A stretch of 64,000 nucleotides of DNA from Longimicrobiales bacterium (GCA_951813395.1 OX638356.1:2113501-2177500); one strand, 5' to 3'. Shown: positions 52,147 through 61,878, numbered from the stretch's first letter. Numbers and translations: made by a program. The notes: generated from the letters alone by a model not told the origin.

Positions 52147-54456
52147 TCACGTCTGTCCGAACATGGCTCTGGCGAGTTCGTTGGCCTTGCGCGGGTCCGC
52201 CTTGCCCCGGCTGCGCCGCATGACCTGACCGACGAAGAAGCCGAGCAGACCGTGCTGGCCGCCCCGGTACGCGGCCACCTTGTCCGGATACTCGTCGGCG
52301 ACTTGCCGGAGCATCGCGGAGAGCATCGCTTCGTCGTCGATCTCGGTAAGGTCCAGGCTGTCGCGGGCCTCGTCGAAGGACACGCCGCGCGTAACCAGTG
52401 CCTCCGCGATCCTGCGCCCCTGACGGTGTGAGAGCTCCCCGCGGTCGACGGCCCGGGCGAGCGACGACAGCGCCACCGGCTCCAGTCGCTCCAGACCGGC
52501 GCCATCGCTGGCCGCGAGAAGCCTGGAAATGTCGTTCACCAGCCAGTCCGCGATTGCGCCGGCCCCGTCCGGGTAGTCGGCGCGCGCCGCGTGGAACAGG
52601 TTCAGCGCGGGCTGGGAGCGCACAAGACTCGCCGCGGCGGCCTCCGAGACGCCGAGCGACACCACCTCGCGGAAGTTGAGCCGCTGTCCCGGAGTCCGCA
52701 GCGTGTCCACCGGCGAGAGGCGGCCGCCGGCGGGGTCTCGGTCCGTCCCGTTCCCCCCCGCCACCCCCGCTCCGTCGCGCCGTGGACGCGCGCCGCCCGC
52801 CCGGACCTTTTCCGTCCAGCCGTCCCGCAGCGTGACGGTGCGGTTGAACACGAGTTTCCCCTCGCGCGAGTCCACGGGATCCGAGAAGAAGTATCCGTGC
52901 CGTTCGAACTGGTAGTGCGTCCCCGGCGCGGTTCCCGCGACCCCCGGTTCCGCGAGCGCGCCCGCGATCACCCGCTCGGAGTCCGGGTTCATGGCCGCGA
53001 CGATGTCGTCGGTCGGGGGTTCCGCCGCGGTGAACATCCGGTCCAGAAGGCGCACCTCGACGGGCACCGCGCGATCGGCGCCGACCCAGTGAATCGTGCC
53101 GCGGACGCGCGGGGCCACGGGTGTCTCGCCACCCGGGGCAACCGGGTCCAGTACGCTGCAGCGCAGTTCCGTCACCGCGCCCGCCTCGTCCTTCAGCACC
53201 CCGTCGCACCGAATCACGCAGGCGTACTTGAGGCGAACCAGGCCACCGGGGGTCAGCCGGTGGAATCCGGGTGGCGGGTCTTCCCGGAAATCGGCGCGGT
53301 CGATATACAGCGTGCGCCCGAACGGGAGATCGCGGGTGCCGGGCGTGTCGGCGTCACCAGGCAACAGGGGCGCCGTGAAGACTTCCTCGCGCTCCTCCGG
53401 GTAGTTGGTGAGTACGACTTTCAGCGGATCCAGGACGCAGAAGGCCCGGGGCGCCTTGTGGTTGAGATCGTCCCGCACGACGAATTCGAGCTTGTCCATC
53501 CCGACGCGGGAGTGGGCGCGCGCGACCCCCACCATGTCGCACAGGGTCCGGATCGCGTCCGGGGTCACGCCGCGCCTCCTCAGACCGGCCAGCGTGGGCA
53601 TGCGGGGATCGTCCCATCCGCGCACCTTGCCCGCCTCCACCAGCTTCCTGAGCAACCGCTTGCTGGTGATCACGAAGTCCAGCACCAGCGGAGCGAATTC
53701 CGTCTGCTCGGGACGCGGTAGCGGAGCGTCCACATGCTCCAGCAGCCAGTCGTAGATCTCGCGGTTGTTCTCGAACTCCAGGGTGCAAAGAGAGTGCGTG
53801 ACCCGCTCAACCGAATCCGACAGGCAGTGGGCAAAGTCGTACATCGGGTAGATGGGCCAGCGGTCTCCCTGCCGGTAGTGGCGGGCGTGCCGGATCCGGT
53901 ACAGGAGGGGGTCGCGCATCACCATGTTGGCATGCGCCATGTCGATCTTCGCGCGGAGAACGTGGCTGCCGTCGGGAAACTCGCCGGCCCGCATCCGTTC
54001 GAACAGGTCGCGGTTCCTTTCCCTGGGCCGGTCGCGCCAGGGGCTGTCGATCCCGGGCCGCGTGACCGAGCCGCGCCGCTCACGGATCTCCGCCTCGGAC
54101 GACGAGTCGACGTACGCGAGCCCCTTGTCGATCAGCACCAGCGCGTACCGGTAGAGCCGCTCGAAATAGTCCGACGCGTGGTAGAGGTGCTCTCCCCAAT
54201 CGAAGCCGAGCCAGCGGATGTCCCGCTTCATGGCCTCCACGTACTCCGCGCGCTCGGTATCGGGATTCGTGTCGTCGAGCCGGAGGTGGCAGCGGCCGCC
54301 GGGGTGTTCCGCGGCAATGCCGAAATTCAGGCAGATCGCCTTCGCGTGCCCGATGTGCAGGAAGCCGTTGGGCTCGGGCGGGAATCGGGTGACGACCCGG
54401 CCGCCATACTTCCCGGTCTTGAGGTCCCTGGCGATCACGGTTCTGATGAAGTCCAT
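52147..54456 (-). CDS. glnS: Glutaminyl-tRNA synthetase with C-terminal GatB/YqeY-type tail
   Basis: 769 aa. The N-terminal 550 residues are a GlnRS: HIGH as PPEPNGFLHIGHAK (about 26-39), CHLRLDDTNPDTE, and the KMSKS-like loop VITSKRLL. The beta-barrel anticodon domain follows. Beyond a Gly/Arg/Asp-rich linker the last 175 residues are a helical domain with the GatB/YqeY tail pattern (LARAVDRGELSHRQGRRIAEAL, and QVMRRSRGKADPRKANELA). Such tails are known in Deinococcus GlnRS and bind tRNA. A GGGGGAGAGGG ribosome-binding site fits the ATG at 54456. The tail is seen here, its function is inferred. Confidence 0.94.
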   Translation of the reverse strand: MDFIRTVIARDLKTGKYGGRVVTRFPPEPNGFLHIGHAKAICLNFGIAAEHPGGRCHLRLDDTNPDTERAEYVEAMKRDIRWLGFDWGEHLYHASDYFERLYRYALVLIDKGLAYVDSSSEAEIRERRGSVTRPGIDSPWRDRPRERNRDLFERMRAGEFPDGSHVLRAKIDMAHANMVMRDPLLYRIRHARHYRQGDRWPIYPMYDFAHCLSDSVERVTHSLCTLEFENNREIYDWLLEHVDAPLPRPEQTEFAPLVLDFVITSKRLLRKLVEAGKVRGWDDPRMPTLAGLRRRGVTPDAIRTLCDMVGVARAHSRVGMDKLEFVVRDDLNHKAPRAFCVLDPLKVVLTNYPEEREEVFTAPLLPGDADTPGTRDLPFGRTLYIDRADFREDPPPGFHRLTPGGLVRLKYACVIRCDGVLKDEAGAVTELRCSVLDPVAPGGETPVAPRVRGTIHWVGADRAVPVEVRLLDRMFTAAEPPTDDIVAAMNPDSERVIAGALAEPGVAGTAPGTHYQFERHGYFFSDPVDSREGKLVFNRTVTLRDGWTEKVRAGGARPRRDGAGVAGGNGTDRDPAGGRLSPVDTLRTPGQRLNFREVVSLGVSEAAAASLVRSQPALNLFHAARADYPDGAGAIADWLVNDISRLLAASDGAGLERLEPVALSSLARAVDRGELSHRQGRRIAEALVTRGVSFDEARDSLDLTEIDDEAMLSAMLRQVADEYPDKVAAYRGGQHGLLGFFVGQVMRRSRGKADPRKANELARAMFGQT

Positions 54457-54617
54457 CGGTCCCTCTCCCCCCCGGGACGGTCGCGCGGGCCCGTCCCGGC
54501 GCATCGTCCGCCTCTAGCCTCTCCATCCGGCCGTTCTCCGTCAACCGTCACTGGCGCACGCGGATTTTCTCTGGTAGCCTTGCAGTCCGCCCGAGACCCC
54601 TTTGCAGGAGTTGGACG

Positions 54618-56468
54618 ATGTTCCTTCGGTCGTGCACCAGACCCGTTGTCCTCGCCGCCGCGGGCCTCCTGGCCGCTGCGGGCGCGGAAGCCCAGCGGAC
54701 CCAGAAACCCGTCCTCCACGGCAAGGACTGGATGGCGATTACCGGGAAGCCCCTGGGCGCGACCGCCGGCGCCATGATGTTCCTCAAGGGGGGCAACGCC
54801 GTGGACGCCGCGGCGGCGATGCTGGGCGCCACGGCGACCATGTGGGACGTTCTCGGCTGGGGCGGCGAAACCCAGGCCCTGATCTACAACCCCGACACGG
54901 GCAAGGTCATGGGGATCAACGCGCTGGGAGCGGCGCCCACCGGTGCGACGCCCGAGTACTTCCGTGAACGCGGCATGGAGATCCCTCCCGCCTACGGCCC
55001 CCTCGCCGCGGTCACCCCCGGCACCCCCGGCGGGCTCATGGTCATGATGGCCGAGTACGGACGCCTCAGCCTCGCCGACGTCCTCGCGCCGGCCATCGAC
55101 ATGGCGCGCGGCTACCCGATCGAGGCCCAGGCGGCCAACTCCATCGAGGGACAGAAGGAGCGCCTGGCGGAGTGGCCGTACTCCAGGGCCGTGTTCCTGC
55201 CCCACCATGGCGAGGACCGCGCCGCCCCCGCCCCCGGCGAGATCTTCGTCCAGGAGGACCTGGCCCGCACCCTGGAACAGCTGGTCGAAGCCGAGGCCGA
55301 GGCGCTGGCGGCGGGCGCGACGCGCAGGGACGCGATCATGGCGGCCTACGACCGCTTCTACCGCGGCGACATCGCCGAGGAGTTCGTGCGCGGCTCCCGC
55401 GAGCAGGGCGGCCTCCACACCCTCGCCGACCTGGCCAACTGGCAGGTCTACCTCGAAGAGCCCGTCAGCACGTCCTACAAGGGCATCGACGTATACAAGC
55501 TGACCACCTGGGTACAGGGTCCCGTGCTCCTCCAGGCCCTGAACATCCTCGAAGGGCTCGACGTGGCCGCCATGGGCTACAACTCCACCCGCTACATCCA
55601 CGCGCTCTACCAGTCCATGAACCTGGCCTTCGCCGACCGCGACTTCTACTACGGCGACCCGTACTATCCGCCGGAAGAGCCCATCGCAGGCCTGCTTTCC
55701 AAGGAGTACGCCGCCGCGCGCGCCGAGCAGATCGACTGGGAGAGGAACGACCCCGACGTCCTGCCCGGCGACCCCTATCCGTTCCAGGACGGAACGAATC
55801 CCTTCCTGCACCTGATCGATTCCTGGAACGCCGCGCCCATCGCCACCCCCGACGACCCCGGCATGGACGCCGACGAAGCCTTCTACGCCGGCACCACCTC
55901 GATCCAGGCCGCCGACGCCGACGGCTGGGTCGTATCGATCACACCCTCGGGAGGCTGGATCCCCGCGGTCATCGCCGGCCGCACCGGCATCGGCATGAGC
56001 CAGCGCATGCAGAGCTTCGTCCTCGACGAGCGCGCCGGCCCCTACAACGTCGTCGAGCCCGGCAAGCGCCCGCGCGCGACCCTCACCCCCTCTCTGGCGC
56101 TCAGGGACGGCCGCCCGTTCCTGTCCTTCGCGGTGCAGGGCGGCGATGGTCAGGACCAGAACCTGCTGCAGTTCTTCCTCAACGTCGTCGAGTTCGACAT
56201 GAACGTTCAGCAGGCTGCCGAAGCGGCCAACTTCAACAGCTACCAGATGCGGAGCTCCTTCGGCGCGCACGAATCCCAGCCGGGGCGCATCCTCCTCAAC
56301 GACGGCGTGCCCGAATGGGTCCGCGCCGACCTGCGCGACATGGGCTACGACCTGACCTTCGCCCCGCGCACCTCAGGCCCCATCAACGCGATCTTCTTCG
56401 ACGCCGTCACCGGCACAATGTGGGGCGGCTCCAGCAACCACGGCGAGGACTACGGAATCGCGTGGTGA
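54618..56468 (+). CDS. Gamma-glutamyltransferase family protein (divergent paralogue)
   Basis: 616 aa with a signal peptide (about 1-25, ending GAEAQ). The Ggt large-subunit start (GGNAVDAAAAMLGATATMWDVLGWGGETQ) is present but with less conserved Gly. The autocleavage Thr is Thr426 in AGTTSIQAADADGW, with TTS in place of the usual TTH, and the small subunit has SFAVQGGDGQDQNLLQF. It may act on other gamma-glutamyl or acyl-amide substrates (cephalosporin-acylase-like relatives); specificity is inference. AGGAG lies 9 nt before the ATG. It overlaps the next gene by GTGA. Confidence 0.9.
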   Translation: MFLRSCTRPVVLAAAGLLAAAGAEAQRTQKPVLHGKDWMAITGKPLGATAGAMMFLKGGNAVDAAAAMLGATATMWDVLGWGGETQALIYNPDTGKVMGINALGAAPTGATPEYFRERGMEIPPAYGPLAAVTPGTPGGLMVMMAEYGRLSLADVLAPAIDMARGYPIEAQAANSIEGQKERLAEWPYSRAVFLPHHGEDRAAPAPGEIFVQEDLARTLEQLVEAEAEALAAGATRRDAIMAAYDRFYRGDIAEEFVRGSREQGGLHTLADLANWQVYLEEPVSTSYKGIDVYKLTTWVQGPVLLQALNILEGLDVAAMGYNSTRYIHALYQSMNLAFADRDFYYGDPYYPPEEPIAGLLSKEYAAARAEQIDWERNDPDVLPGDPYPFQDGTNPFLHLIDSWNAAPIATPDDPGMDADEAFYAGTTSIQAADADGWVVSITPSGGWIPAVIAGRTGIGMSQRMQSFVLDERAGPYNVVEPGKRPRATLTPSLALRDGRPFLSFAVQGGDGQDQNLLQFFLNVVEFDMNVQQAAEAANFNSYQMRSSFGAHESQPGRILLNDGVPEWVRADLRDMGYDLTFAPRTSGPINAIFFDAVTGTMWGGSSNHGEDYGIAW

Positions 56469-57256
56469 GGAGAGGAGGGGAGGAGGGCGGCGCTCATGAA
56501 ACCGGGCACCGCCTCACGATCGAAGGTGAGGGGCATCCGCCCGTCTCGGGAATCATGGTGGAGGCGCCCGCCCCGGCGGCCCTGCTGGTGCTCGGCCACG
56601 GAGCCGGCGCGCCCATGATCCACCCGTTCATGGAGGCCTTGGCCCTGGCGCTGTCGGCCGAGGGGGTTTCCACGCTGCGCTACAACTTCGCGTACATGGA
56701 AGCCGGTCGCAGACGGCCGGATCCCCTGCGCCGCCTCCTGGCGGTCGTGGCCTCGGCCCTGCGCGCCGGGCGCGAGTGCGCCGACGGCCTGCCGCTGTTC
56801 GCCGGCGGCAAGTCCATGGGCGGCAGGATGACGTCCACCCTCGTCGCCGAGCGGGCGCCGCCCGAGGCCGTCGCACCCGACACCCCGTCCGCCACCGCCG
56901 CGGCCGGCGGCCCGGGCGAGGCCACCGCGGCGCTTGCCGGACTCGTCTTCTTCGGCTTCCCTCTCCATGCACCGGGCCGGCGTGGCGCGGAGCGGGGCGA
57001 ACACCTCGCGCGGGTACCCTGTCCCATGCTCTTCCACCAGGGCACGCGCGACCGTCTGGCCGACCTCGACCTGCTGCGCCCCCTGCTGGAGCAGGTGGGC
57101 CCCCGCGCCACGCTGCACGTGGTCGACGGCGGCGACCACTCGCTCGGAATGCTCAAGCGCTCCGGCAAAACGCTCGACGACGTGCTCGCCGAGGTGGCGG
57201 GCGTGACCGGGCGCTGGGCGGGGCGGGTCGCCGGAGCGGACACGGCAGGGCGGTGA
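56465..57256 (+). CDS. Alpha/beta hydrolase of the KANL3/Tex30-like type
   Basis: 263 aa. The oxyanion region LLVLGHGAGAPMIHPFME and the nucleophile elbow GGKSMGGRM are visible, and Asp/His partners are probably in HQGTRDRLAD and DGGDHSL near the end. The size and order match the dienelactone-hydrolase-like KANL3/Tex30 subgroup, whose substrates are unknown. The GTG at 56465 overlaps the Ggt-like stop. No secretion signal, so it should be cytoplasmic. A purine-rich run follows the start codon rather than preceding it, so the start is uncertain. Confidence 0.85.
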   Translation: MRRGGEEGGAHETGHRLTIEGEGHPPVSGIMVEAPAPAALLVLGHGAGAPMIHPFMEALALALSAEGVSTLRYNFAYMEAGRRRPDPLRRLLAVVASALRAGRECADGLPLFAGGKSMGGRMTSTLVAERAPPEAVAPDTPSATAAAGGPGEATAALAGLVFFGFPLHAPGRRGAERGEHLARVPCPMLFHQGTRDRLADLDLLRPLLEQVGPRATLHVVDGGDHSLGMLKRSGKTLDDVLAEVAGVTGRWAGRVAGADTAGR

Positions 57257-57272
57257 GTCCGCACATGCGCCG

Positions 57273-59297
57273 GTGAGCACGCACGACAACCCGCTTCTCG
57301 ACCGGGCCTTCCCGATCCCGTTCGACCGCATCGAGCCCGGGGACGTCGCACCCGCCGTCGACGAGGTCCTCGCCCGGGCGGGTGAGCGTATCGAGGCGCT
57401 GGGCAGCGGCAGCGGCGGAAGCTGGGACGACGTCATGGGCGAACTCGATGCCATGTCCGAGGAGGTGGCCCGCACATGGGCGCCGGTCTCGCACCTTCAC
57501 AACGTCGACGCCACCCCCGGCCTTCGGGAGGCCTACGCGGCTTCGCTGCCCGACATCACGCGCTTTTCGAGCCGCGTGCACCATCACGAGGGGCTCTTCC
57601 GGCGCCTGCGCGACTTCGCGAACTCGCCGGCGGCGGGATCGCTCACCGGACTGCGGCGCCGGCACCTGGAGAAGACGCTCAGGGACTTTCGGCGCGCCGG
57701 CGCGGAACTGGGCCCCGACGACAAGCGATCGCTCGAGGAACTGCGCATCGAACTCTCCGAACTGGGGCGCCGCTTCGAGGAGAACCTGCTCGAGGAGACC
57801 GCGGCATACGGCAAGGTGGTCACACGGCAGGAGGAGTTGGCCGGGATGCCCGACAACGCCCTGGAGCGCGCGGCCCGGCTCGCCGCCGAGCGCGGCGACG
57901 ACGGCTGGCTCCTCACGCTGGACATGCCGGCGGTGCAGGCCGTGCTTCAGCATGCCGACGACCGGGCGCTGCGCCGCGAGATCCACACGGCCTTCATGGA
58001 CCGCTGCACGGCCGGTGACCGGGACAATCGCCCCCTCGTGGCCCGCATCCTCGAGCTGCGCCGGCGTCTGGCGGACCTGCTCGGCTACGGCGACTTCCCC
58101 GACTACCGCCTCGAGACGCTCATGGCCGGCTCGGGTGGGCGCGTGCGTGCCTTCCTGGACGAGCTCATCGAGGGCACGCGCCCGTTCCACCAGCGCGACA
58201 CGGAAGACCTGGAGGCGTACGCCCGCACGTCCGGCCTGGATGCGCTGGAGCCCTGGGACGTCTCGTGGCTCATGGAGCGAATGCGCAGGGAACGCTTCGA
58301 CATCGACGACGAGAAGATGCGCCCCTGGTTCCCCCTCGACGAGGTCCAGGCCGGGCTCTTCGAGATCGCCGAGCGTCTCTTCGGGCTTGCCGTGACGAGG
58401 GTCGACAACCCGGCGGTGTGGCACCCCGACGCCTCCTTCTTCGAGGTGCGCGACAGCGTCGGCGTCCACGTCGGCTCGTTCTACGCCGACTGGTTCCCGC
58501 GCGATACGAAGCGGCAGGGGGCATGGATGGACGACCTCGTCTCCGGAGGCCCGCGCCCCGACGGCACCTTCCAGCCCCACCTGGCCTTCATCGGCGGGAA
58601 CTTCACGCCGCCCACCCGCGCTCGGCCCGCGCTGCTGACCCACCGGGAGGTGCAGATCCTCTTCCACGAGTTCGGCCATCTCCTCCACCATACGGCGTCG
58701 CGGGTGGAGATCGCCCCGCGCGGGGGGATCAACGTCGCATGGGACTGGGTCGAGGTTCCCTCGCAGATCATGGAAAACTGGTGTTGGCAGCGCGAGGCGC
58801 TCGACCTCTTCGCGCGCCATTTCGAAACCGGCGAGGCTCTGCCCGGCCAGGTCCTGGAGCGCCTCCTCGCGGCCCGGCGCTTCATGGGCGGCTGGCTCCA
58901 GATGCGGCAACTCTCCTTCGCCAACCTCGACCTGGAGCTGCACCGCAGCTACTCCGGCGATCGGCCGGTCATGGACTTCGCCGCGCGGCGTCTCCGCCCC
59001 TTCGTCCCCTCGGAGCGCTTCGTGAAGCGCCACATCCTGCCTTCGTTCTCACACCTTTTCGGGGGAGGGTACGCCTCGGCGTACTACTCCTACATCTGGT
59101 CGGAGACCCTCGAAGCGGACGCGTTCTCCAGGTTCGAGGGGGAAGGGGTGCTGAACGACCGCACCGGGCGCGCGTTTCTGGAGTGCGTGCTGGCACAGGG
59201 CGACCGTCGGGACCCGGAGGAGCTGTTCCGCGACTTCATGGGGCGCGACCCCGACCCGGGCGCCCTGATCCGCAGGAACCTGGGGAGCCTGACGTAA
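57273..59297 (+). CDS. M3 family oligopeptidase (PrlC/OpdA-like)
   Basis: 674 aa zinc metallopeptidase that degrades short peptides in the cytoplasm. The zinc motif HEFGH is at residues 465-469, in LFHEFGHLLHH, and the third ligand Glu is in the following ENWCWQRE-type segment. Helical N-terminal lobes (RRLRDFANSPAAG, LRRRHLEKTLRDFRRAG) are typical of oligopeptidase A. GTG start 16 nt after the hydrolase gene. It ends 2 nt from the end of the convergent ligD gene. Confidence 0.93.
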   Translation: MSTHDNPLLDRAFPIPFDRIEPGDVAPAVDEVLARAGERIEALGSGSGGSWDDVMGELDAMSEEVARTWAPVSHLHNVDATPGLREAYAASLPDITRFSSRVHHHEGLFRRLRDFANSPAAGSLTGLRRRHLEKTLRDFRRAGAELGPDDKRSLEELRIELSELGRRFEENLLEETAAYGKVVTRQEELAGMPDNALERAARLAAERGDDGWLLTLDMPAVQAVLQHADDRALRREIHTAFMDRCTAGDRDNRPLVARILELRRRLADLLGYGDFPDYRLETLMAGSGGRVRAFLDELIEGTRPFHQRDTEDLEAYARTSGLDALEPWDVSWLMERMRRERFDIDDEKMRPWFPLDEVQAGLFEIAERLFGLAVTRVDNPAVWHPDASFFEVRDSVGVHVGSFYADWFPRDTKRQGAWMDDLVSGGPRPDGTFQPHLAFIGGNFTPPTRARPALLTHREVQILFHEFGHLLHHTASRVEIAPRGGINVAWDWVEVPSQIMENWCWQREALDLFARHFETGEALPGQVLERLLAARRFMGGWLQMRQLSFANLDLELHRSYSGDRPVMDFAARRLRPFVPSERFVKRHILPSFSHLFGGGYASAYYSYIWSETLEADAFSRFEGEGVLNDRTGRAFLECVLAQGDRRDPEELFRDFMGRDPDPGALIRRNLGSLT

Positions 59298-59299
59298 CG

Positions 59300-61840
59300 T
59301 CAGGGCGCCCCTCGCCGACCGGCGAACATCGCCTGCAGCCGGTCCAGGCTGTGTCCCAGGTCGGGCTTGAGCCGCAACACCTCGCTCATCGGGTCGTCGC
59401 GGGCGGCCATGCGCGCGGGCACCGTCGCGATCGTGTGGTCGCCGATGGCGAGACCGGCGTGCACCTCGCTCCAGTCGAGGGGGGTCGAGACGGGCGCGCC
59501 CGGATTCGGCCGCACGCAGTAGGGGGCCACGATCAGGCGACCGTGGCCGTTCTGGAGGAAGTCCACGTACACCTTGCCTTCGCGCTGGGAGGGCAGCCGG
59601 GCCACGGTGGCGATCGCCTCCAGCTCGCGCACCGCAGCCAGGGCCAGCAGCTGCCCGATGGTCCGCGACTGCTCGTACGTCACCTGCCGCCCGAGCGGGA
59701 TCAGCACGTGGAGCCCGGTCGATCCACTGGTCTTGACGAAGGCCGGCAGGTCGATCCTGTCGCAGAGGTCCCGCAGGAAGAGGGCGATCTTCACCACGTC
59801 CATGAAGGGTGCCTCCTTGGGGTCCAGATCCAGCACGCAGAAGTCGGGCCGCGAAATGTCGGCGACCCGGCTCGGCCAGATGTGGAGCGGGATGCTGGCG
59901 CTGTTGGCGACGTACAGAAGCGACTCCAGGTCTTCGGCGACGAAGTAGTCCAGATCGCGCTCGGAGCCCTCGCTGTACAGGCGGATTCGGCGGATCCAGG
60001 CCGGGGCGAAATCGGGAGCGTTCTTCTGGAAGAAGGACTTGCCGTGGATGCCGTCCGGGAAGCGCGTGAGCACCACGGGGCGGTCGGCCAGGTAGGGCAG
60101 GATCCAGGGCGACACGGCGCGGTAGTACTCGATCAGGTCGCCCTTGACATAGCCGTCTTCCGGCCAGAAGGGCTTGTCCAGGTTTGTGAAGTGCACGATC
60201 CGGCGCTCGGGCGCCTCCGGTGGGGGGACCGGGTCTTCGAGTTCGCGGCCTGCATCGGTCGCGACGCACTCGTCGGGCGGCTTGTCGTCGCGCAGGCGAA
60301 GGAAGGAGGGGTGCCGCAGCACGCCCGCGTCGGTGACTTCCTTGTACCGCACCTCCGCGACCAGTTCCGGAGCGACCCAGCGGTGGTTCCCGCTGCCCGC
60401 CGCCTCCGCGCCCCCTGGCGGAGGTGCCTGGGGAAGCCGCCTCAACACCTCGCCGAGTTCCTGGAGCAGGCTGGCCGAAAACCCCGTTCCCACGCGTCCG
60501 GCATAGGCGAAGCCGTCCTCTTCCCGGCAGGCAAGGTGCAGGGCCCCGAAGCCGGTCCTCCCGTCGTCGGGCTCGGTGAAGCCGTGGATGACGAAATCGG
60601 CGGTGTGCATGGCCCGGACCTTCAGCCACGAACGGCTGCGTCCCCCGACGTAGATCGAGTCGGCCTTCTTGGCCACCACGCCCTCCAGCCCGAGGCCCAC
60701 CACATGGTGGAACATCGCCTCGCCCTGCTCAGGTATGTGGTCCGAGTAGCGCAGCGGGCCGGTGGACGGCAGGACTTCGCGGAGGATCTCCTTCCGATCG
60801 AGCAGCGGCACACTCCGCAGGTCATATCCCTCGAAGGCCAGCAGGTCGAAGGCGTAGTACGTCGCGGGCAGGGTGACGCAGGCCACCGCGATGTCCCCGG
60901 CGCGCTGCAGGCGGCCGCGCCTTTGAATCAACTGAAAGCTGGGGACCCCGTCGGGTCCGTTGACCACGACCTCTCCGTCGAGGAGCACTGGCGCATAGGG
61001 CAGCTTTGCCAGCACCTGGGCGACCTCCGGGAAGACGCGCGTGAGATCGTTGCCGTTCCGTGAGATCAGCCTTGCGTCGCCGGCGCCGCTCTCGCCGAGG
61101 AGTCTGTATCCGTCGTACTTGATCTCGAATACCCACCCCGGGCGCGAGAACGGCGTCTCGCGCGGCTCCGCGTTCATGACCCGCACGGAGTCGGCCGCCA
61201 CGTCCCGAAGGCTGGCGCCGGCGGCCGCGCACCGCTCCCGAATGCGTGCGCCGAAGTCTCCGCCCGCCCCCAGCTCGTCCACCGTCAGCCCGGAGAGGAT
61301 TGAATCGTCCGCGTAGCCGCCGGTTCCCCCCTCCGGGTCCTCGTACGCGTCGCGTTCCTTGATCAGCAGCCAGTGATTGTCCGCTCCGCCCTTCGTCTTC
61401 ACCAGAGTCCAGCGGCCGCGCAGCTTGTAGCCCTTCAGGTCGAAGAGCAGCTTGCCCTTCCGCATCCCCTCGCGCGGATCCTCGACCGGCGTCCACACCC
61501 CCCTGTCCCACACGATCGACGGTCCCGCGCCGTAGTTGCCCTCCGGTATCACCCCCTCGAAGTCGGCGTACTCCAGCGGATGGTCCTCGACGTGGACCGC
61601 CAGCCGCTTGTCGGATTGATTGGGCGAGGGCCCCCTGGGCACCGCCCAGGACACGAGCACGCCGTCCATCTCCAGACGGAGGTCCCAGTGCAGCGACGAC
61701 GCCCGGTGTTTCTGTACGACGAAACGGCTGGTCCCTGGCTGCGACGCCCCGCCGAACGGCTCGCTGGTTCCCGACGCGGAGCGCTTGGCCCGGTAGTCTT
61801 CGAGTCGCTCCGGGCCCGGGGTGCCGCGGCCGTCAGGCAT
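59300..61840 (-). CDS. ligD: ATP-dependent DNA ligase D (end joining)
   Basis: 846 aa, three modules in the order phosphoesterase, ligase, polymerase, the order of the Pseudomonas enzyme. The 3'-phosphoesterase domain is at about residues 35-190 (FVVQKHRASSLHWDLRLEMDG). The ligase core has the nucleophile Lys241 in EIKYDGYR and an OB fold to about 530. The archaeo-eukaryotic primase-type polymerase follows (about 560-830: LTRFPDGIHGKSFFQKN, FCVLDLDP, KTSGSTGLHVLIPL). It acts with Ku in non-homologous end joining. It is divergent from ku, with only 38 nt between the two start codons. A TATGAT box lies just upstream. Confidence 0.96.
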   Translation of the reverse strand: MPDGRGTPGPERLEDYRAKRSASGTSEPFGGASQPGTSRFVVQKHRASSLHWDLRLEMDGVLVSWAVPRGPSPNQSDKRLAVHVEDHPLEYADFEGVIPEGNYGAGPSIVWDRGVWTPVEDPREGMRKGKLLFDLKGYKLRGRWTLVKTKGGADNHWLLIKERDAYEDPEGGTGGYADDSILSGLTVDELGAGGDFGARIRERCAAAGASLRDVAADSVRVMNAEPRETPFSRPGWVFEIKYDGYRLLGESGAGDARLISRNGNDLTRVFPEVAQVLAKLPYAPVLLDGEVVVNGPDGVPSFQLIQRRGRLQRAGDIAVACVTLPATYYAFDLLAFEGYDLRSVPLLDRKEILREVLPSTGPLRYSDHIPEQGEAMFHHVVGLGLEGVVAKKADSIYVGGRSRSWLKVRAMHTADFVIHGFTEPDDGRTGFGALHLACREEDGFAYAGRVGTGFSASLLQELGEVLRRLPQAPPPGGAEAAGSGNHRWVAPELVAEVRYKEVTDAGVLRHPSFLRLRDDKPPDECVATDAGRELEDPVPPPEAPERRIVHFTNLDKPFWPEDGYVKGDLIEYYRAVSPWILPYLADRPVVLTRFPDGIHGKSFFQKNAPDFAPAWIRRIRLYSEGSERDLDYFVAEDLESLLYVANSASIPLHIWPSRVADISRPDFCVLDLDPKEAPFMDVVKIALFLRDLCDRIDLPAFVKTSGSTGLHVLIPLGRQVTYEQSRTIGQLLALAAVRELEAIATVARLPSQREGKVYVDFLQNGHGRLIVAPYCVRPNPGAPVSTPLDWSEVHAGLAIGDHTIATVPARMAARDDPMSEVLRLKPDLGHSLDRLQAMFAGRRGAP

Positions 61841-61841
61841 C

Positions 61842-61878
61842 GTTGGACCTGGGGATCATATGTTTGTACGTTATCGGC
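61842..61878. promoter_or_regulatory. Shared divergent promoter region of ligD and ku
   Basis: Plus strand for ku: TTGGAC (61842-61847), 19-nt spacer, TACGTT (61867-61872), then 6 nt to the ATG at 61879, a probable leaderless start. Minus strand for ligD: TATGAT (61859-61854) with a leader of about 7 nt to the ATG at 61840. Both promoters fit in 38 nt, so they must compete or be co-regulated. The -35 elements are weak. Confidence 0.4.

Noticed and set aside
54435..56270. 611-codon minus-strand frame over the second Ggt-like gene
   Set aside because: Shadow of a clear gene; composition is Val/Gly/Arg-rich with no domain.
57153..59033. 626-codon minus-strand frame over the M3 peptidase gene
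   Set aside because: Shadow of the HEFGH-containing peptidase gene.
58265..61063. 932-codon plus-strand frame over the M3 peptidase and ligD
   Set aside because: It runs through two well-supported genes (one antisense), with Arg/Pro/His-rich composition and no family match.
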